Of a stretch of 64,000 nt of DNA, positions 34,856-44,483 are shown piece after piece (position 1 is the stretch's first letter; each line of letters opens with the position of its first letter). The stretch is from Leeuwenhoekiella sp044542075 (GTDB taxonomy: Bacteria; Bacteroidota; Bacteroidia; Flavobacteriales; Flavobacteriaceae), in the NCBI RefSeq assembly GCF_044542075.1, contig NZ_JBITTU010000007.1, positions 62,001 through 126,000 of the forward strand. The letters are read 5' to 3'. The position numbers were made by a program, and so were the translations under genes. The notes under the pieces were generated by a model. It was not told the origin of the DNA. It ran no database searches and saw nothing but the letters and a program-made list of their open reading frames with translations.

Positions 34856-36195
34856 TATGCGGTTAATAAATCTTCATTTTGATAAGTAAAACGTACTAAA
34901 CCGTCTTCATCTATTTCAGTAAGTTCTATTTGATGTATTGTGTTTACTAATGCAGGATCCCAAGGCGCTTTCACTTTTACATAATTTTCAGTAAACCCAT
35001 TAATATAACCGTGCTTGTTTTCACCTTCAAATAAAACTTTATGTGTGGTATTAAGCTGTGATTCGTAAAAGGCTCTTCGCTTTTTAGCAGAAAGACCCCT
35101 TAACATTTTACTACGTTTTTTACGTACTCTTAATGGGACAGCATCGCTCATTTCTGCTGCTTTAGTATTATCTCGCTCAGAATACGTAAACACATGTAAA
35201 TAAGAGATATCTAGCTCATTTAAGAATGTATAGGTGTCCAGAAAATGCTCATCTGTCTCACCGGGAAAGCCAACAATTACATCAACTCCTATGCAGGCAT
35301 TAGGCATTAATTTTTTAATTTCGGTAACGCGATCTACATAAAGCTCCCGCTTGTACCTTCTACTCATTTTACCTAAAAGCTCATTATTACCACTCTGAAG
35401 CGGGATATGAAAATGAGGTACAAATGCCCTAGATTGTGAAACCAATTTTATAGTTTCATTTTTTAGCAGATTAGGCTCTATACTAGATATGCGCAGACGC
35501 TCAATACCATCTACTTCATCTAATGCTTTGACCAGGTCTAAAAAGGTATGTTCGTGTTTTTTGTTACCAAACTCACCCTTGCCGTAATCCCCAATATTTA
35601 CACCGGTAAGAACGATTTCTCGAATTCCCTGTGCTGCGATTTCCTTCGCATTTTTAATTACATTAACTAATGTATCACTACGTGATATACCCCTTGCCAG
35701 CGGTATAGTACAGTATGTGCATTTATAATCACAACCATCCTGTACTTTCAAGAAAGCACGCGTACGGTCTCCTACAGAATAAGAACCTACATAAAAATTA
35801 GCATCTTCTATCTCACAACTATGCACCTCACCCATATCGTTTTTAGATAGGTCATTTAGATAGTCTGTGATTTTAAATTTTTCGGTAGCTCCAAGTACAA
35901 GATCAACACCATCAACATCTGCAAGTTCTTCCGGCTTCAATTGTGCGTAACAACCTACCGCTGCAACAAAGGCATCGGGGTTAGTTTTTTGAGCCTGTTT
36001 TACAATAGATTTAAAACGCTTATCTGCATTTTCAGTAACACTACACGTATTAATTACATAAATATCTGCAGCCTCGCTAAAATCTACTCGGTTGAAACCT
36101 TCACTTTTAAAACTTCGTGAGATCGTTGCTGTTTCAGAAAAATTAAGCTTACAACCTAAAGTATAAAAGGCTACTTTTTTACCTGCTTCGTTCAT
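34855..36195 (-). CDS. mtaB: tRNA t6A37 methylthiotransferase MtaB
   Basis: The ATG at 36195 is chosen over a GTG five codons earlier; it gives 446 aa and the family's usual short N-terminus. The radical-SAM enzyme adds a methylthio group to t6A at position 37 of tRNAs reading ANN codons. Domains in order: UPF0004 with YTLGCKLNFSE and INTCSVTENADKR (first iron-sulfur cluster Cys), radical SAM with CDYKCTYC (CxxxCxxC near residue 150), and a C-terminal TRAM domain. The KLN after GC fits MtaB rather than MiaB or RimO. Confidence 0.92.
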   Translation of the reverse strand: MNEAGKKVAFYTLGCKLNFSETATISRSFKSEGFNRVDFSEAADIYVINTCSVTENADKRFKSIVKQAQKTNPDAFVAAVGCYAQLKPEELADVDGVDLVLGATEKFKITDYLNDLSKNDMGEVHSCEIEDANFYVGSYSVGDRTRAFLKVQDGCDYKCTYCTIPLARGISRSDTLVNVIKNAKEIAAQGIREIVLTGVNIGDYGKGEFGNKKHEHTFLDLVKALDEVDGIERLRISSIEPNLLKNETIKLVSQSRAFVPHFHIPLQSGNNELLGKMSRRYKRELYVDRVTEIKKLMPNACIGVDVIVGFPGETDEHFLDTYTFLNELDISYLHVFTYSERDNTKAAEMSDAVPLRVRKKRSKMLRGLSAKKRRAFYESQLNTTHKVLFEGENKHGYINGFTENYVKVKAPWDPALVNTIHQIELTEIDEDGLVRFTYQNEDLLTA

Positions 36196-36407
36196 TAGAA
36201 TCTTCTTCACAATTGGTTACTTTTGTTTTTCTTTCGCATAAGCGAAAAAATAAGGCGCCTGTATAAGACTGCAAAGTTAACTACAATAATTCTATTGCTA
36301 AAGCTTTAGCTAATATCGAATGATTAGTAATGCTGACAGTGATTACAAAAGTCCTCAGAAATTAAAATTAAATCCTGTATAATACTATTTTACGTCCCAG
36401 TCTTATT

Positions 36408-38027
36408 TTGAAAATCAATATTTTAAAAAATATCTTCAGTTCCTTATTTGCTTGCTGTTTACTTGCATCGTGTAATTCTAAAAAGGGTTCCTCTAGAGAA
36501 TTAGATGTTTTTAGATACAATGAGCACTATAATGTAGCTACGCTAGACCCTGCTTTTGCTCGTAACCCTCCTATTATATGGCCTACAAATCAACTTTTTA
36601 ATGGTCTGGTTCAACAAGATGATTCTTTAAATATAGTTGCAGACATTGCTAAAAGCTGGACGATAAGTGAAGACACAAAAACCTATACGTTTACCCTACG
36701 TGATGATGTTGTATTTCATAAACATACTCAATTTAAAACTAAAGACAGTACACGTAAAGTTGTTGCTTCTGATTTCGTTTATAGTTTTGACCGTTTAAAA
36801 GATGTACAAGTTGCCTCTCCCGGCAGTTGGGTTTTAAACAATGTCAAAAGTTATTCAGCCGTTAACGACACCACGCTAGTTATAAATCTTGATAAAGAAT
36901 TTCCGGCATTTATAGGACTTTTGACGATGCGATATTGCTCTGTAGTTCCTAAAGAAATTGTAGAATTTTACGGTACTGAATTTAGATCACATCCTATAGG
37001 TACCGGTCCTTTTAAATTTAAACGCTGGGAAGAAGGTGTTAAACTTGTACTTCGAAAAAATGAGAATTACTTCGAAACAGATGAAAATGGAACGCCACTA
37101 CCCTATCTTGAAGCGGTAGCTATCACATTTTTACCAGATAAACAGAGTGAATTTCTTCAATTTGCGCAAGGTAATCTGGATATGCTTAATAGTTTAGATC
37201 CTTCTTACAAAGACGAACTTTTAACTGCCACGGGTGAACTTAAGGGAAAGTATAAAAATGAAGTAAAAACTATTTCAGGTCCATTTTTAAACACCGAATA
37301 CTTAGGCTTCTTTTTACCAAGTAACGCAGAAGAGGTTCGTTCTTTAGCCTTAAGACAAGCTGTAAATTATGGCTTTGATCGTTCTAAAATGATTAAATAC
37401 CTGCGTAATGGCATCGGTACTCCTGCAAATGCCGGCTTTATTCCCACCGGTTTACCCGGATATGGGACACCCGGATATGAATACAATCCTGCTAAAGCAC
37501 GAGAATTAATTAATGCTTATATTAAAGAAAGTGGTAATCCCGCACCCTCAATAACCATAGGCACTAATAGTCAATATCTTGACATTTGTGAATACATTCA
37601 ACGTGAACTAGGCAAATTAGGATTAACAATTATTATAGATGTAATGCCACCATCTACACTTAGACAACTCAAATCTACTGGAAAATTAGATTCATTTCGT
37701 GCTAGTTGGATTGCAGATTATCCTGATGCCGAAAATTACCTATCTCTATATTACAGTAAAAATTTTACTCCTAACGGTCCCAATTATACGCATTTTAAAG
37801 ACGCGTATTATGACCGACTTTATGAACAGAGTTTTAAAATAACTGATATTGAAAAACGAAAAGTTATATATCAGAAAATGGACTCAATATTAATTTCAAA
37901 AGCGCCGTTTGTCACACTGTACTATGATCAGGTTATAAAGTTTGTACACAAGAATGTTACAGGACTTACTGCAAATCCTCAGGACTTTCTCGTTTTAAAA
38001 CGTGTAAAAAAGTTAGCTACAGAATAA
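36408..38027 (+). CDS. Peptide/solute-binding lipoprotein, SBP family 5
   Basis: The 539-aa product begins at a TTG and has a lipobox (LLASC). It is a family 5 extracellular binding protein (DppA/OppA type): VATLDPAFARNPPIIWPTNQ near the start, then WTISEDTKTYTFTLRDDVVF with FHKHTQF, HPIGTGPFKFKRW near residue 200, and LRQAVNYGFDRSKMI. These proteins bind oligopeptides or other solutes for ABC import. No permease or ATPase gene lies nearby, so it either serves a transporter encoded elsewhere or acts as a stand-alone receptor. Confidence 0.86.
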   Translation: MKINILKNIFSSLFACCLLASCNSKKGSSRELDVFRYNEHYNVATLDPAFARNPPIIWPTNQLFNGLVQQDDSLNIVADIAKSWTISEDTKTYTFTLRDDVVFHKHTQFKTKDSTRKVVASDFVYSFDRLKDVQVASPGSWVLNNVKSYSAVNDTTLVINLDKEFPAFIGLLTMRYCSVVPKEIVEFYGTEFRSHPIGTGPFKFKRWEEGVKLVLRKNENYFETDENGTPLPYLEAVAITFLPDKQSEFLQFAQGNLDMLNSLDPSYKDELLTATGELKGKYKNEVKTISGPFLNTEYLGFFLPSNAEEVRSLALRQAVNYGFDRSKMIKYLRNGIGTPANAGFIPTGLPGYGTPGYEYNPAKARELINAYIKESGNPAPSITIGTNSQYLDICEYIQRELGKLGLTIIIDVMPPSTLRQLKSTGKLDSFRASWIADYPDAENYLSLYYSKNFTPNGPNYTHFKDAYYDRLYEQSFKITDIEKRKVIYQKMDSILISKAPFVTLYYDQVIKFVHKNVTGLTANPQDFLVLKRVKKLATE

Positions 38028-38093
38028 ATTATTGTAAAAACGAGTAACTTTTAATAGCCTATTCATACTAATCAGTTACTAAAGGCAAAATTT

Positions 38094-38369
38094 ATGAGTT
38101 TTGGTGGGGCAGTCTCGGCGATGATTACGTCGATTAAAAACAACAAACGAGAACGTAAATCGAGATTTAATAATAGAAATTCTAATACTACATCCACGAG
38201 CTACAAACCTTTTGTAGATCATAAAAGGCCGAGCCCTAAACAACTAGAAAAATTACGCACAGAGATACGCTTAAATGCTAAAAACTATAAAAAGCGTGTA
38301 CTTATCTACTTCATTTTTAGTCTTATAATTTTGATTCTATTTAGCGTCGCTATCGTTTATTCTGTTTAA
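38094..38369 (+). CDS. Small protein with C-terminal membrane helix
   Basis: The 91-aa product is basic and polar for its first 65 residues (NNKRERKSRFNNRNSNTTST; PSPKQLEKLRTEIR) and ends in one hydrophobic helix at about 69-91, so it would be tail-anchored with the basic part in the cytoplasm. Its first residues (MSFGGAVSAMITSIKNNKRE) look like a small family common in flavobacteria, but no function is known to me. It lies 66 bases after the binding-protein gene. Confidence 0.65.
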   Translation: MSFGGAVSAMITSIKNNKRERKSRFNNRNSNTTSTSYKPFVDHKRPSPKQLEKLRTEIRLNAKNYKKRVLIYFIFSLIILILFSVAIVYSV

Positions 38370-38524
38370 ATCTTATATCTATAAATCACTTAAAAACTTG
38401 AAGGCGATCAATTTTTAAGTTTTTTTTGACAATCATTTTTCGGGATACGAATTTCATTACATCTTCCGCAGAGATTTATAACTACCCACGAAAACGATAT
38501 AAGTTAAAATAAATCAATTTAAAT

Positions 38525-38557
38525 TTAAACAAACGTTTAATTTAAACAATTGTTTAA
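38525..38557 (+). promoter_or_regulatory. Tandem TetR operators in front of the efflux operon
   Basis: Two copies of TTAAAC-N4-GTTTAA lie at 38525-38540 (spacer AAAC) and 38542-38557 (spacer AATT, a perfect 16-bp palindrome), one base apart, so they recur with a 17-base period. They end 22 bases before the TetR gene and the second copy overlaps the -7 box. This is the expected place for autorepression of tetR-tolC-hlyD-emrB. Binding by this TetR is inferred. Confidence 0.75.
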
Positions 38558-38562
38558 TTTTG
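38555..38562 (+). promoter_or_regulatory. -7 box of the TetR/efflux operon
   Basis: TAATTTTG matches TAnnTTTG, 18 bases before the TetR start; its first three bases lie in the right arm of the second operator, so a bound repressor would block polymerase. Confidence 0.55.
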
Positions 38563-38579
38563 TACTCTAATATTAGCGT

Positions 38580-39203
38580 ATGGATTTAAATGAGAAACAA
38601 CTTCAGATCATTCAAGTAGCAGAAAGACTATTTTCAGAGCAGGGATTTGACGGTACATCCGTACGTCAAATAGCTAAAGAAGCAGATATTAATATCGCTA
38701 TGATCTCTTACTATTTTGGATCTAAAGAAAAATTACTTGAGGTTCTTATGGTGTATAGAATGGCTAATTTTCAGGGAGATCTTCTGGGCATAATAGCTAA
38801 TGATTCTATTTCCTTTTTTGAACGAATAGATTTAATAATTGCCATGATGATTAAGCGTATTCACGCAAACAGACGTATATATACGATTATACATTCTGAA
38901 TCATCTAATAACAATCGCAGTATTCAACTAGACCAGTATATTTCTCAAAAAAAGGACAATTTTAAAACCTTAGAAAATTTTATAAAGCGCGGTCAGGACG
39001 CTGGCAAATTTTCAAAGAATGTAGAAATCTCATTAGTGCTGCCTACACTCATAGGCACCTATTTTCACTTTCATTATAATCTTGAATTCTTCAAAGGTAT
39101 TTACGATTTGAGTACCGAGTCAAAAATTCAAAACTATATAGAAACCACGCTAACAACACATTTACAAAATTTGATTAAAGCCCTATTAAAATATGGAAAT
39201 TAG
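38580..39203 (+). CDS. TetR/AcrR family repressor of the efflux operon
   Basis: The 207-aa regulator has an N-terminal TetR helix-turn-helix at about residues 10-55 (AERLFSEQGFDGTSVRQIAK, then INIAMISYYFGSKEKLLEVL) and a variable ligand-binding C-terminal domain. It heads an operon with TolC, HlyD and EmrB homologues and overlaps the TolC gene by 11 bases. Two palindromes in its promoter are its likely sites. It would be released by a pump substrate, so the operon is probably inducible by a toxic compound. Confidence 0.92.
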   Translation: MDLNEKQLQIIQVAERLFSEQGFDGTSVRQIAKEADINIAMISYYFGSKEKLLEVLMVYRMANFQGDLLGIIANDSISFFERIDLIIAMMIKRIHANRRIYTIIHSESSNNNRSIQLDQYISQKKDNFKTLENFIKRGQDAGKFSKNVEISLVLPTLIGTYFHFHYNLEFFKGIYDLSTESKIQNYIETTLTTHLQNLIKALLKYGN

Positions 39204-40521
39204 ACATATACTATTGAGTCTCTTTGTACTCTTAAGTACAATATCTCTTAAGGCTCAAGAAAAAAAACAACTTTCGCTAGAGGAAGTGGTTACAATAGCA
39301 CTTCATACTAGTGACGCATCTAAAATTAACAACTCACAAGTTGACATTGCTAAAGGCGCACTAGCAATTAGTAAAAATCTACAGTACCCGGATGTAAAGA
39401 TTTCAGGACAATATCAATACCTAACTACGCCAAATATAAATCTGCAAATACCCATTACAACTACAGATTCTGGTTCTGAAGGCACTGCACAAACCTCACA
39501 ACCTAATAATGTTAATGGTTTGTTGCTAGGCGCTGCTAATGTTTCAATGCCTTTATTTTCGGGTTTTAAGATTAAGAATAGTATTGCTGCTAAAGAGAAT
39601 CAATTGCAAGCAGCTATTTATAGCGCAGCTAATGCTCAGGAACAATTAGCCTTAGATGCCGTCAAACTTTATTTGCAATTATATAAGGCTAACGCCTCTG
39701 TAGATCTTGTAGAAGATAACCTGAAAAGTGCAACTCAGCGCGTAAAAGATTTTACAGCAATGGAAGAAAACGGCTTACTGGCTCGTAACGACCTTCTTAA
39801 AGCTCAATTACAGCAAGCAAATATTGAGTTGACGCTTGCAAATACTATAAAAAATGCACGCATCTTAAATTATAATTTAAATGCATTACTAAAATTGCCT
39901 GAAGATACTGCTATAGAAACTAATGTAAGCCCTTTCACCCCTGTAACAACTACATTACCCAGCATTTCAAAACGCAATGATCTTCAGGCTTTAAACTATC
40001 AGCAAGAAGCGCTTCAAGATGAAATTAAAGTTGCTAAAGGTGATTACATGCCTTCGGTTGCACTTCTGGGTGGTTACACGGCATTAGACATCAATAACGC
40101 CCTAACTGTAACCAACGCGATGAATGTAGGAGTGGGTATATCTTACGATCTATCATCACTTTTTAAATCAAAAGCAGAGGTAAAATTAGCACAAACTAAA
40201 GCAGAGGAACTAAGCTACAAATTTGATTTAGCGACTTCTAAGGCCGAAGTAAATGCAAAAAATGCTTTAGAAGAATATAATCTGGCATTAAATACGCTTG
40301 AAGTTTACAAAGTTTCTGAAGAGCAAGCAGTAGAAAACTACCGTATTGTTAAAGACAAATACGACAATGGTCTTTCTGATACTAACGATTTGTTGGAAGC
40401 AGATGTACAACAACTGCAAACCCGCATAAATCTAGCTTACGCAAAGGCAGATATTACCCAAAAATATTACGAATTACTAAGTGCTGAAGGTGTGCTTACC
40501 AATCAATTTTCTAAAAATTAA
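39193..40521 (+). CDS. TolC family outer membrane efflux protein
   Basis: The 442-aa product has a Sec signal (ending LKAQE) and the two-fold repeated coiled-coil/beta-barrel pattern of the OEP family: LSLEEVVTIALHTSDASKIN at the start, then LQLYKANASVDLVEDNLKSA with KDFTAMEENGLLARNDLLKA, and the mirrored repeat KDKYDNGLSDTNDLLEADVQ near the end. It is the outer membrane duct of the pump. The start lies within the last codons of the TetR gene, indicating one transcript. Confidence 0.92.
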   Translation: MEIRHILLSLFVLLSTISLKAQEKKQLSLEEVVTIALHTSDASKINNSQVDIAKGALAISKNLQYPDVKISGQYQYLTTPNINLQIPITTTDSGSEGTAQTSQPNNVNGLLLGAANVSMPLFSGFKIKNSIAAKENQLQAAIYSAANAQEQLALDAVKLYLQLYKANASVDLVEDNLKSATQRVKDFTAMEENGLLARNDLLKAQLQQANIELTLANTIKNARILNYNLNALLKLPEDTAIETNVSPFTPVTTTLPSISKRNDLQALNYQQEALQDEIKVAKGDYMPSVALLGGYTALDINNALTVTNAMNVGVGISYDLSSLFKSKAEVKLAQTKAEELSYKFDLATSKAEVNAKNALEEYNLALNTLEVYKVSEEQAVENYRIVKDKYDNGLSDTNDLLEADVQQLQTRINLAYAKADITQKYYELLSAEGVLTNQFSKN

Positions 40522-40535
40522 TCCTGCTAAATAAA

Positions 40536-41618
40536 ATGGAACAAAATAAAAAAACCAACAAAAAGTTTATTGCTATTATCTCAGTTTTACTGGTAATAGG
40601 TGTAACATACGGTACAATTAAGTTTATACACTCGCTTTCTCATGAAGAAACAGACGATGCTCAGGTTGAAGCTAATATGAACTCAATAATACCACACGTA
40701 GGAGGTTATGTTGAGAAAATCTACGTGACAGATAATCAATTTATAAAGAAAGGAGACACCATTCTTGTTATTGATCAACGAGATTACACTGTAAAATTAG
40801 AACAAGCACAAGCACAACTTGCCGCCGCTCAAAGCCAGGTAGGCATAGCAGAATCTACAATAGGTTCTTCACAGGCTAATGCTTCTGCTTCAAGTGCACA
40901 GGTATCGTCATCAAGAGGAAGTATTGAAACTGCGAAGATTCAATTAGGTCGTGCGACTAATGACTTCAACAGGTATAAAAACCTTTACGAAAACAAAAGT
41001 ATTACCACACAACAATTTGAGCAGGCTCAGGCAGCGATGCAGGAAGCTGAAGCAAATCTTTCTATTTTAAAGAATCAGCAAAAAGCTTTACAAAGTCAGA
41101 ACTCGGCTGCATACTCACAAACAGATGTTACTAAAAAGCAGGTTACAGTTGCTGAAGCAAATGTAAAAAGTGCTCAGGCAATGGTAGATGCTGCTCAACT
41201 CAGTCTTGACTATACTGTTATTACAGCTCCTATAGACGGGCAACTCTCTGCTGTAGAAATACAAAGAGGTCAATTTGTACAACCGGGTCAGGCGCTGTTC
41301 TATTTAGTAAATACAACAGATAAATGGGTAGTTGCCAATTTTAAAGAAACCCAACTTAGCAATATGAAGGTGGGTCAAAAAGTAGGCATCGAGATTGACG
41401 CATATCCTGATGAAGAGTTTGAAGGAGTTATTACAAACTTCTCTCCGGCCACAGGTGCTCGATTTTCATTACTACCACCTGATAATGCAACCGGAAACTT
41501 TGTAAAAACAGTACAACGTTTACCTGTAAAAATAGATTTTACAACAAACAACGATACTGAAAAATTAGCACGTTTACGCACAGGTATGAATGCCAACGTA
41601 GATGTTCATTTGAAATAA
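40536..41618 (+). CDS. HlyD/EmrA family membrane fusion protein
   Basis: The 360-aa adaptor has an N-terminal anchor (about 11-30), a split biotinyl-lipoyl domain (IIPHVGGYVEKIYVTDNQFI, then DTILVIDQRDY; second half VITAPIDGQLSAVEIQRGQF), a long coiled-coil hairpin between (about 90-210, rich in Ala, Gln and Ser) and a beta-barrel (WVVANFKETQLSNMKVGQKV). It bridges the inner membrane transporter encoded next to the TolC homologue. Confidence 0.93.
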   Translation: MEQNKKTNKKFIAIISVLLVIGVTYGTIKFIHSLSHEETDDAQVEANMNSIIPHVGGYVEKIYVTDNQFIKKGDTILVIDQRDYTVKLEQAQAQLAAAQSQVGIAESTIGSSQANASASSAQVSSSRGSIETAKIQLGRATNDFNRYKNLYENKSITTQQFEQAQAAMQEAEANLSILKNQQKALQSQNSAAYSQTDVTKKQVTVAEANVKSAQAMVDAAQLSLDYTVITAPIDGQLSAVEIQRGQFVQPGQALFYLVNTTDKWVVANFKETQLSNMKVGQKVGIEIDAYPDEEFEGVITNFSPATGARFSLLPPDNATGNFVKTVQRLPVKIDFTTNNDTEKLARLRTGMNANVDVHLK

Positions 41619-41622
41619 TAGT

Positions 41623-43212
41623 ATGGCAGCAGTAGCAATTGAAGAAGAAGACACCTTAGTAGAATATGGCTTTAGAAGGGTAATTATTACAATTACCGCA
41701 ATATTGTGCGCCCTTTTAGAAATCGTAGATACGACAATCGTAAACGTTGCTCTTAATGACATGCGTGGTAGTTTAGGAGCTACCCTAACTGATGTTGCCT
41801 GGGTAATTACTGCGTATGCTATTGCAAACGTAATTATCATACCTATGACCAGCTGGTTGAGTAAGCAATTTGGTCGTAAAAATTACTTTGCGGTTTCAAT
41901 TGTAATATTTACGTTTTCTTCTTTTCTCTGCGGAAACGCAACAAATATTTGGGAACTAGTAACTTTTAGATTTATACAAGGTTTAGGTGGTGGTGCTTTA
42001 TTAGTAACCGCACAAACCATTATTACTGAAAGTTACCCAATAGCAAAAAGAGGGATGGCTCAGGCAATTTATGGTATGGGCGTTATAGTAGGTCCTACAT
42101 TGGGGCCTCCATTAGGTGGTTATCTGGTTGATAATTTTTCATGGCCCTATATTTTCTACATTAATATACCTATAGGAATTATCGCTACCATTTTAACTAT
42201 TATATATGTGAGAAGCCCTAAGTATGGAACAAAATTAAAAGCAAGCCAGGTTGACTGGTGGGGTATTATCTTTCTTGCATCTTTTATAGGTTCTTTACAA
42301 TTTGTTTTAGAACATGGGCAACAAGATGACTGGTTTGAAAACAACCTTATTATTACGCTAAGTATTGTTTCCGCATTTGGATTATTAGCCTTTATCTGGC
42401 GAGAATTGGTTTACGATAATCCTATTGTTAACCTACGGGTTCTAAAAAATACTAATTTATGGACGGGTACCATAATGACCTTTATTTTAGGTTTTGGTCT
42501 TTATGGCTCAACATTTATAATACCCATATACACCCAATCTGTTTTAGGGTGGACGGCCACAGATGCCGGTTTGTTACTCATTCCAAGTTCAATAACTACA
42601 GGAATCATGATGCCTATTATAGGTAAGTTGCTAGAGCGTGGAGTTTCTCCAAAATATCTGGTTGCTCTTGGTTTTATTGGTTTCTTTTTCTTTAGTTTCT
42701 GGATGCACAATATTATCACACCAGATACTGCTTCTGAAGTAATGTTTTGGCCTTTAGTATTAAGAGGCGTTGGTTTAGGACTTTTGTTTGTACCCATAAC
42801 AACCTTGGCATTGTCAACTTTAAAAGGTGCAGAGATAGGTGAAGGTGCAGCTTTTACAGGAATGATGCGCCAGTTGGGAGGCTCCTTTGGGATCGCAATC
42901 ATAACCACAATGATCTACCGCTTTAATCAACAACACCGTGTAGATCTATTACCGAATATTAGCGCTGTAAATACACAAACTCAAAGTCAGGTGTATGGAT
43001 TGCAAAAAATGTTCATGAGTAAAGGATTTAGCTTTAATGAGGCTTTAGACCGCGCATATCAGGTACTTGAAGGCAAAATAGTATTGCAAGGTACTGTTCT
43101 TACCTATATGGATATTTTCTTGAGTCTGGGAATCCTATTTCTAATATGTGTCCCATTTGCGCTTATGCTTAAAAAAGGTGCTGGTAAGGTAGATGCTTCA
43201 GCGATGCACTAA
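41623..43212 (+). CDS. DHA2-family drug:proton antiporter, EmrB type
   Basis: The 529-aa membrane protein has 14 predicted helices, as in the DHA2 family. Motif A is seen as WLSKQFGRKNYF, motif C as GPTLGPPLGGYL, and motif D1 around LEIVDTTIVNVALNDM. It exports hydrophobic compounds in exchange for protons together with the adaptor and TolC partner encoded upstream (spacing 4 bases). Its stop overlaps the convergent GlmU-family gene by 4 bases. The substrate is unknown. Confidence 0.93.
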   Translation: MAAVAIEEEDTLVEYGFRRVIITITAILCALLEIVDTTIVNVALNDMRGSLGATLTDVAWVITAYAIANVIIIPMTSWLSKQFGRKNYFAVSIVIFTFSSFLCGNATNIWELVTFRFIQGLGGGALLVTAQTIITESYPIAKRGMAQAIYGMGVIVGPTLGPPLGGYLVDNFSWPYIFYINIPIGIIATILTIIYVRSPKYGTKLKASQVDWWGIIFLASFIGSLQFVLEHGQQDDWFENNLIITLSIVSAFGLLAFIWRELVYDNPIVNLRVLKNTNLWTGTIMTFILGFGLYGSTFIIPIYTQSVLGWTATDAGLLLIPSSITTGIMMPIIGKLLERGVSPKYLVALGFIGFFFFSFWMHNIITPDTASEVMFWPLVLRGVGLGLLFVPITTLALSTLKGAEIGEGAAFTGMMRQLGGSFGIAIITTMIYRFNQQHRVDLLPNISAVNTQTQSQVYGLQKMFMSKGFSFNEALDRAYQVLEGKIVLQGTVLTYMDIFLSLGILFLICVPFALMLKKGAGKVDASAMH

Positions 43213-44387
43213 TACCTCCTATATTTAGCTGTTTGCTCAAATACATGTTCCAGAATTGCCGCTTCCTGCTCATCAAAAGGTATGTTTCGGCGTTCTGTAA
43301 CTAATTTTGCGGTCTGAAATGCTTTTTCTGTTTTATACGTTGTAAAACCACTCGCACCACCCCAGGAGAACGAGGGTACAAAATTACGAGGAAAACCAGG
43401 ACCAAATATATTAACACTTACCCCTATTACCGTGCCGGTATTAAACATTGTGTTGATTCCACATTTACTGTGATCGCCCATTATTAGACCACAAAATTGA
43501 AGTCCGGTTTTGGCAAAACCTTCGGTCTCATAATCCCAAACACGCACTTCTTCATAATTATTTTTAAGATTACTATTATTAGAATCTGCTCCTATATTAC
43601 ACCACTCACCTAATACTGAGTTACCCAAAAAACCATCGTGCCCTTTATTAGAATAGGCCATTAAAACCGAATTATTAATCTCACCTCCTACTTTACAATA
43701 TGGTCCAATAGTAGTGCCTGTATAAATCTTTGCTCCCATTTTCACCACCGCACCTTCACATAATGCAAAAGGCCCACGTATTAAGGCACCTTCCATTATC
43801 TCAGCATCTTTACCAATGTAAATAGGACCTTCGGAAGCATTTAAAGAACAGAAATTAACTTTAGCTCCTTCTTCAATAAATATATTATTAGGATTAGTTA
43901 CCTGTACATTCTTCGGAATTTTCAAAGATTCGCGTTCTTCTGTAATCAACTCGTAATCTAATTGAATCGCTTTATGGTTTTTACTGAATAAATCCCACGT
44001 GTGCTCAATCTTAAAAAGAGCTTTTTGATCTAATTCAATATGCTCGTATGCTTCAAAATCTATTTCGTCTTGAGAATCCTGAGTATAAAATGCTACCACA
44101 TCCTCACCGTCAAACAGAGCTTGCAAGGGTTTTAAATCAAAAATAGAATCTATTAAAACTGAAGTAGGAATGTACGCTGCATTAATCATTATATTATCTT
44201 CAAACTCTACCATTGGGTATTTATCTGCGAGATATTCTTCAGTTACTGTTGAAGTGGTGCTTCCTAAATACTTCTCCCATTTTTCTCTTATGGTTAAAAT
44301 ACCAATACGCAAGTCTGCCACAGGCCTTGTAAAGGTCAAAGGCAATAATTGATTGCGAACAGGGCCGTCAAAAAGAATATAATTCAT
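43209..44387 (-). CDS. GlmU-family protein (alternative UDP-GlcNAc pathway type)
   Basis: The 392-aa protein has a C-terminal left-handed beta-helix of hexapeptide repeats from about residue 175 (IFIEEGAKVNFCSLNASEGP; GALIRGPFALCEGAVVKMGA; GTTIGPYCKVGGEINNS) like the acetyltransferase half of GlmU. The N-terminal half starts MNYILFDGPVRNQLLPLTFT and lacks the normal GxGTRM nucleotidyl motif. This arrangement fits the alternative bacterial GlmU family found in Bacteroidota. It probably acts on sugar phosphates or nucleotide sugars; whether it has both activities is unproven. Confidence 0.8.
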   Translation of the reverse strand: MNYILFDGPVRNQLLPLTFTRPVADLRIGILTIREKWEKYLGSTTSTVTEEYLADKYPMVEFEDNIMINAAYIPTSVLIDSIFDLKPLQALFDGEDVVAFYTQDSQDEIDFEAYEHIELDQKALFKIEHTWDLFSKNHKAIQLDYELITEERESLKIPKNVQVTNPNNIFIEEGAKVNFCSLNASEGPIYIGKDAEIMEGALIRGPFALCEGAVVKMGAKIYTGTTIGPYCKVGGEINNSVLMAYSNKGHDGFLGNSVLGEWCNIGADSNNSNLKNNYEEVRVWDYETEGFAKTGLQFCGLIMGDHSKCGINTMFNTGTVIGVSVNIFGPGFPRNFVPSFSWGGASGFTTYKTEKAFQTAKLVTERRNIPFDEQEAAILEHVFEQTAKYRRY

Positions 44388-44483
44388 ACTAGATTTTTAG
44401 AGATTGAGAATTAAAAGCCAAAACTTTTAATTATATGAAGGAATTTATTTGCAGTCCAAAATTAATTAAATATAACGAATACT

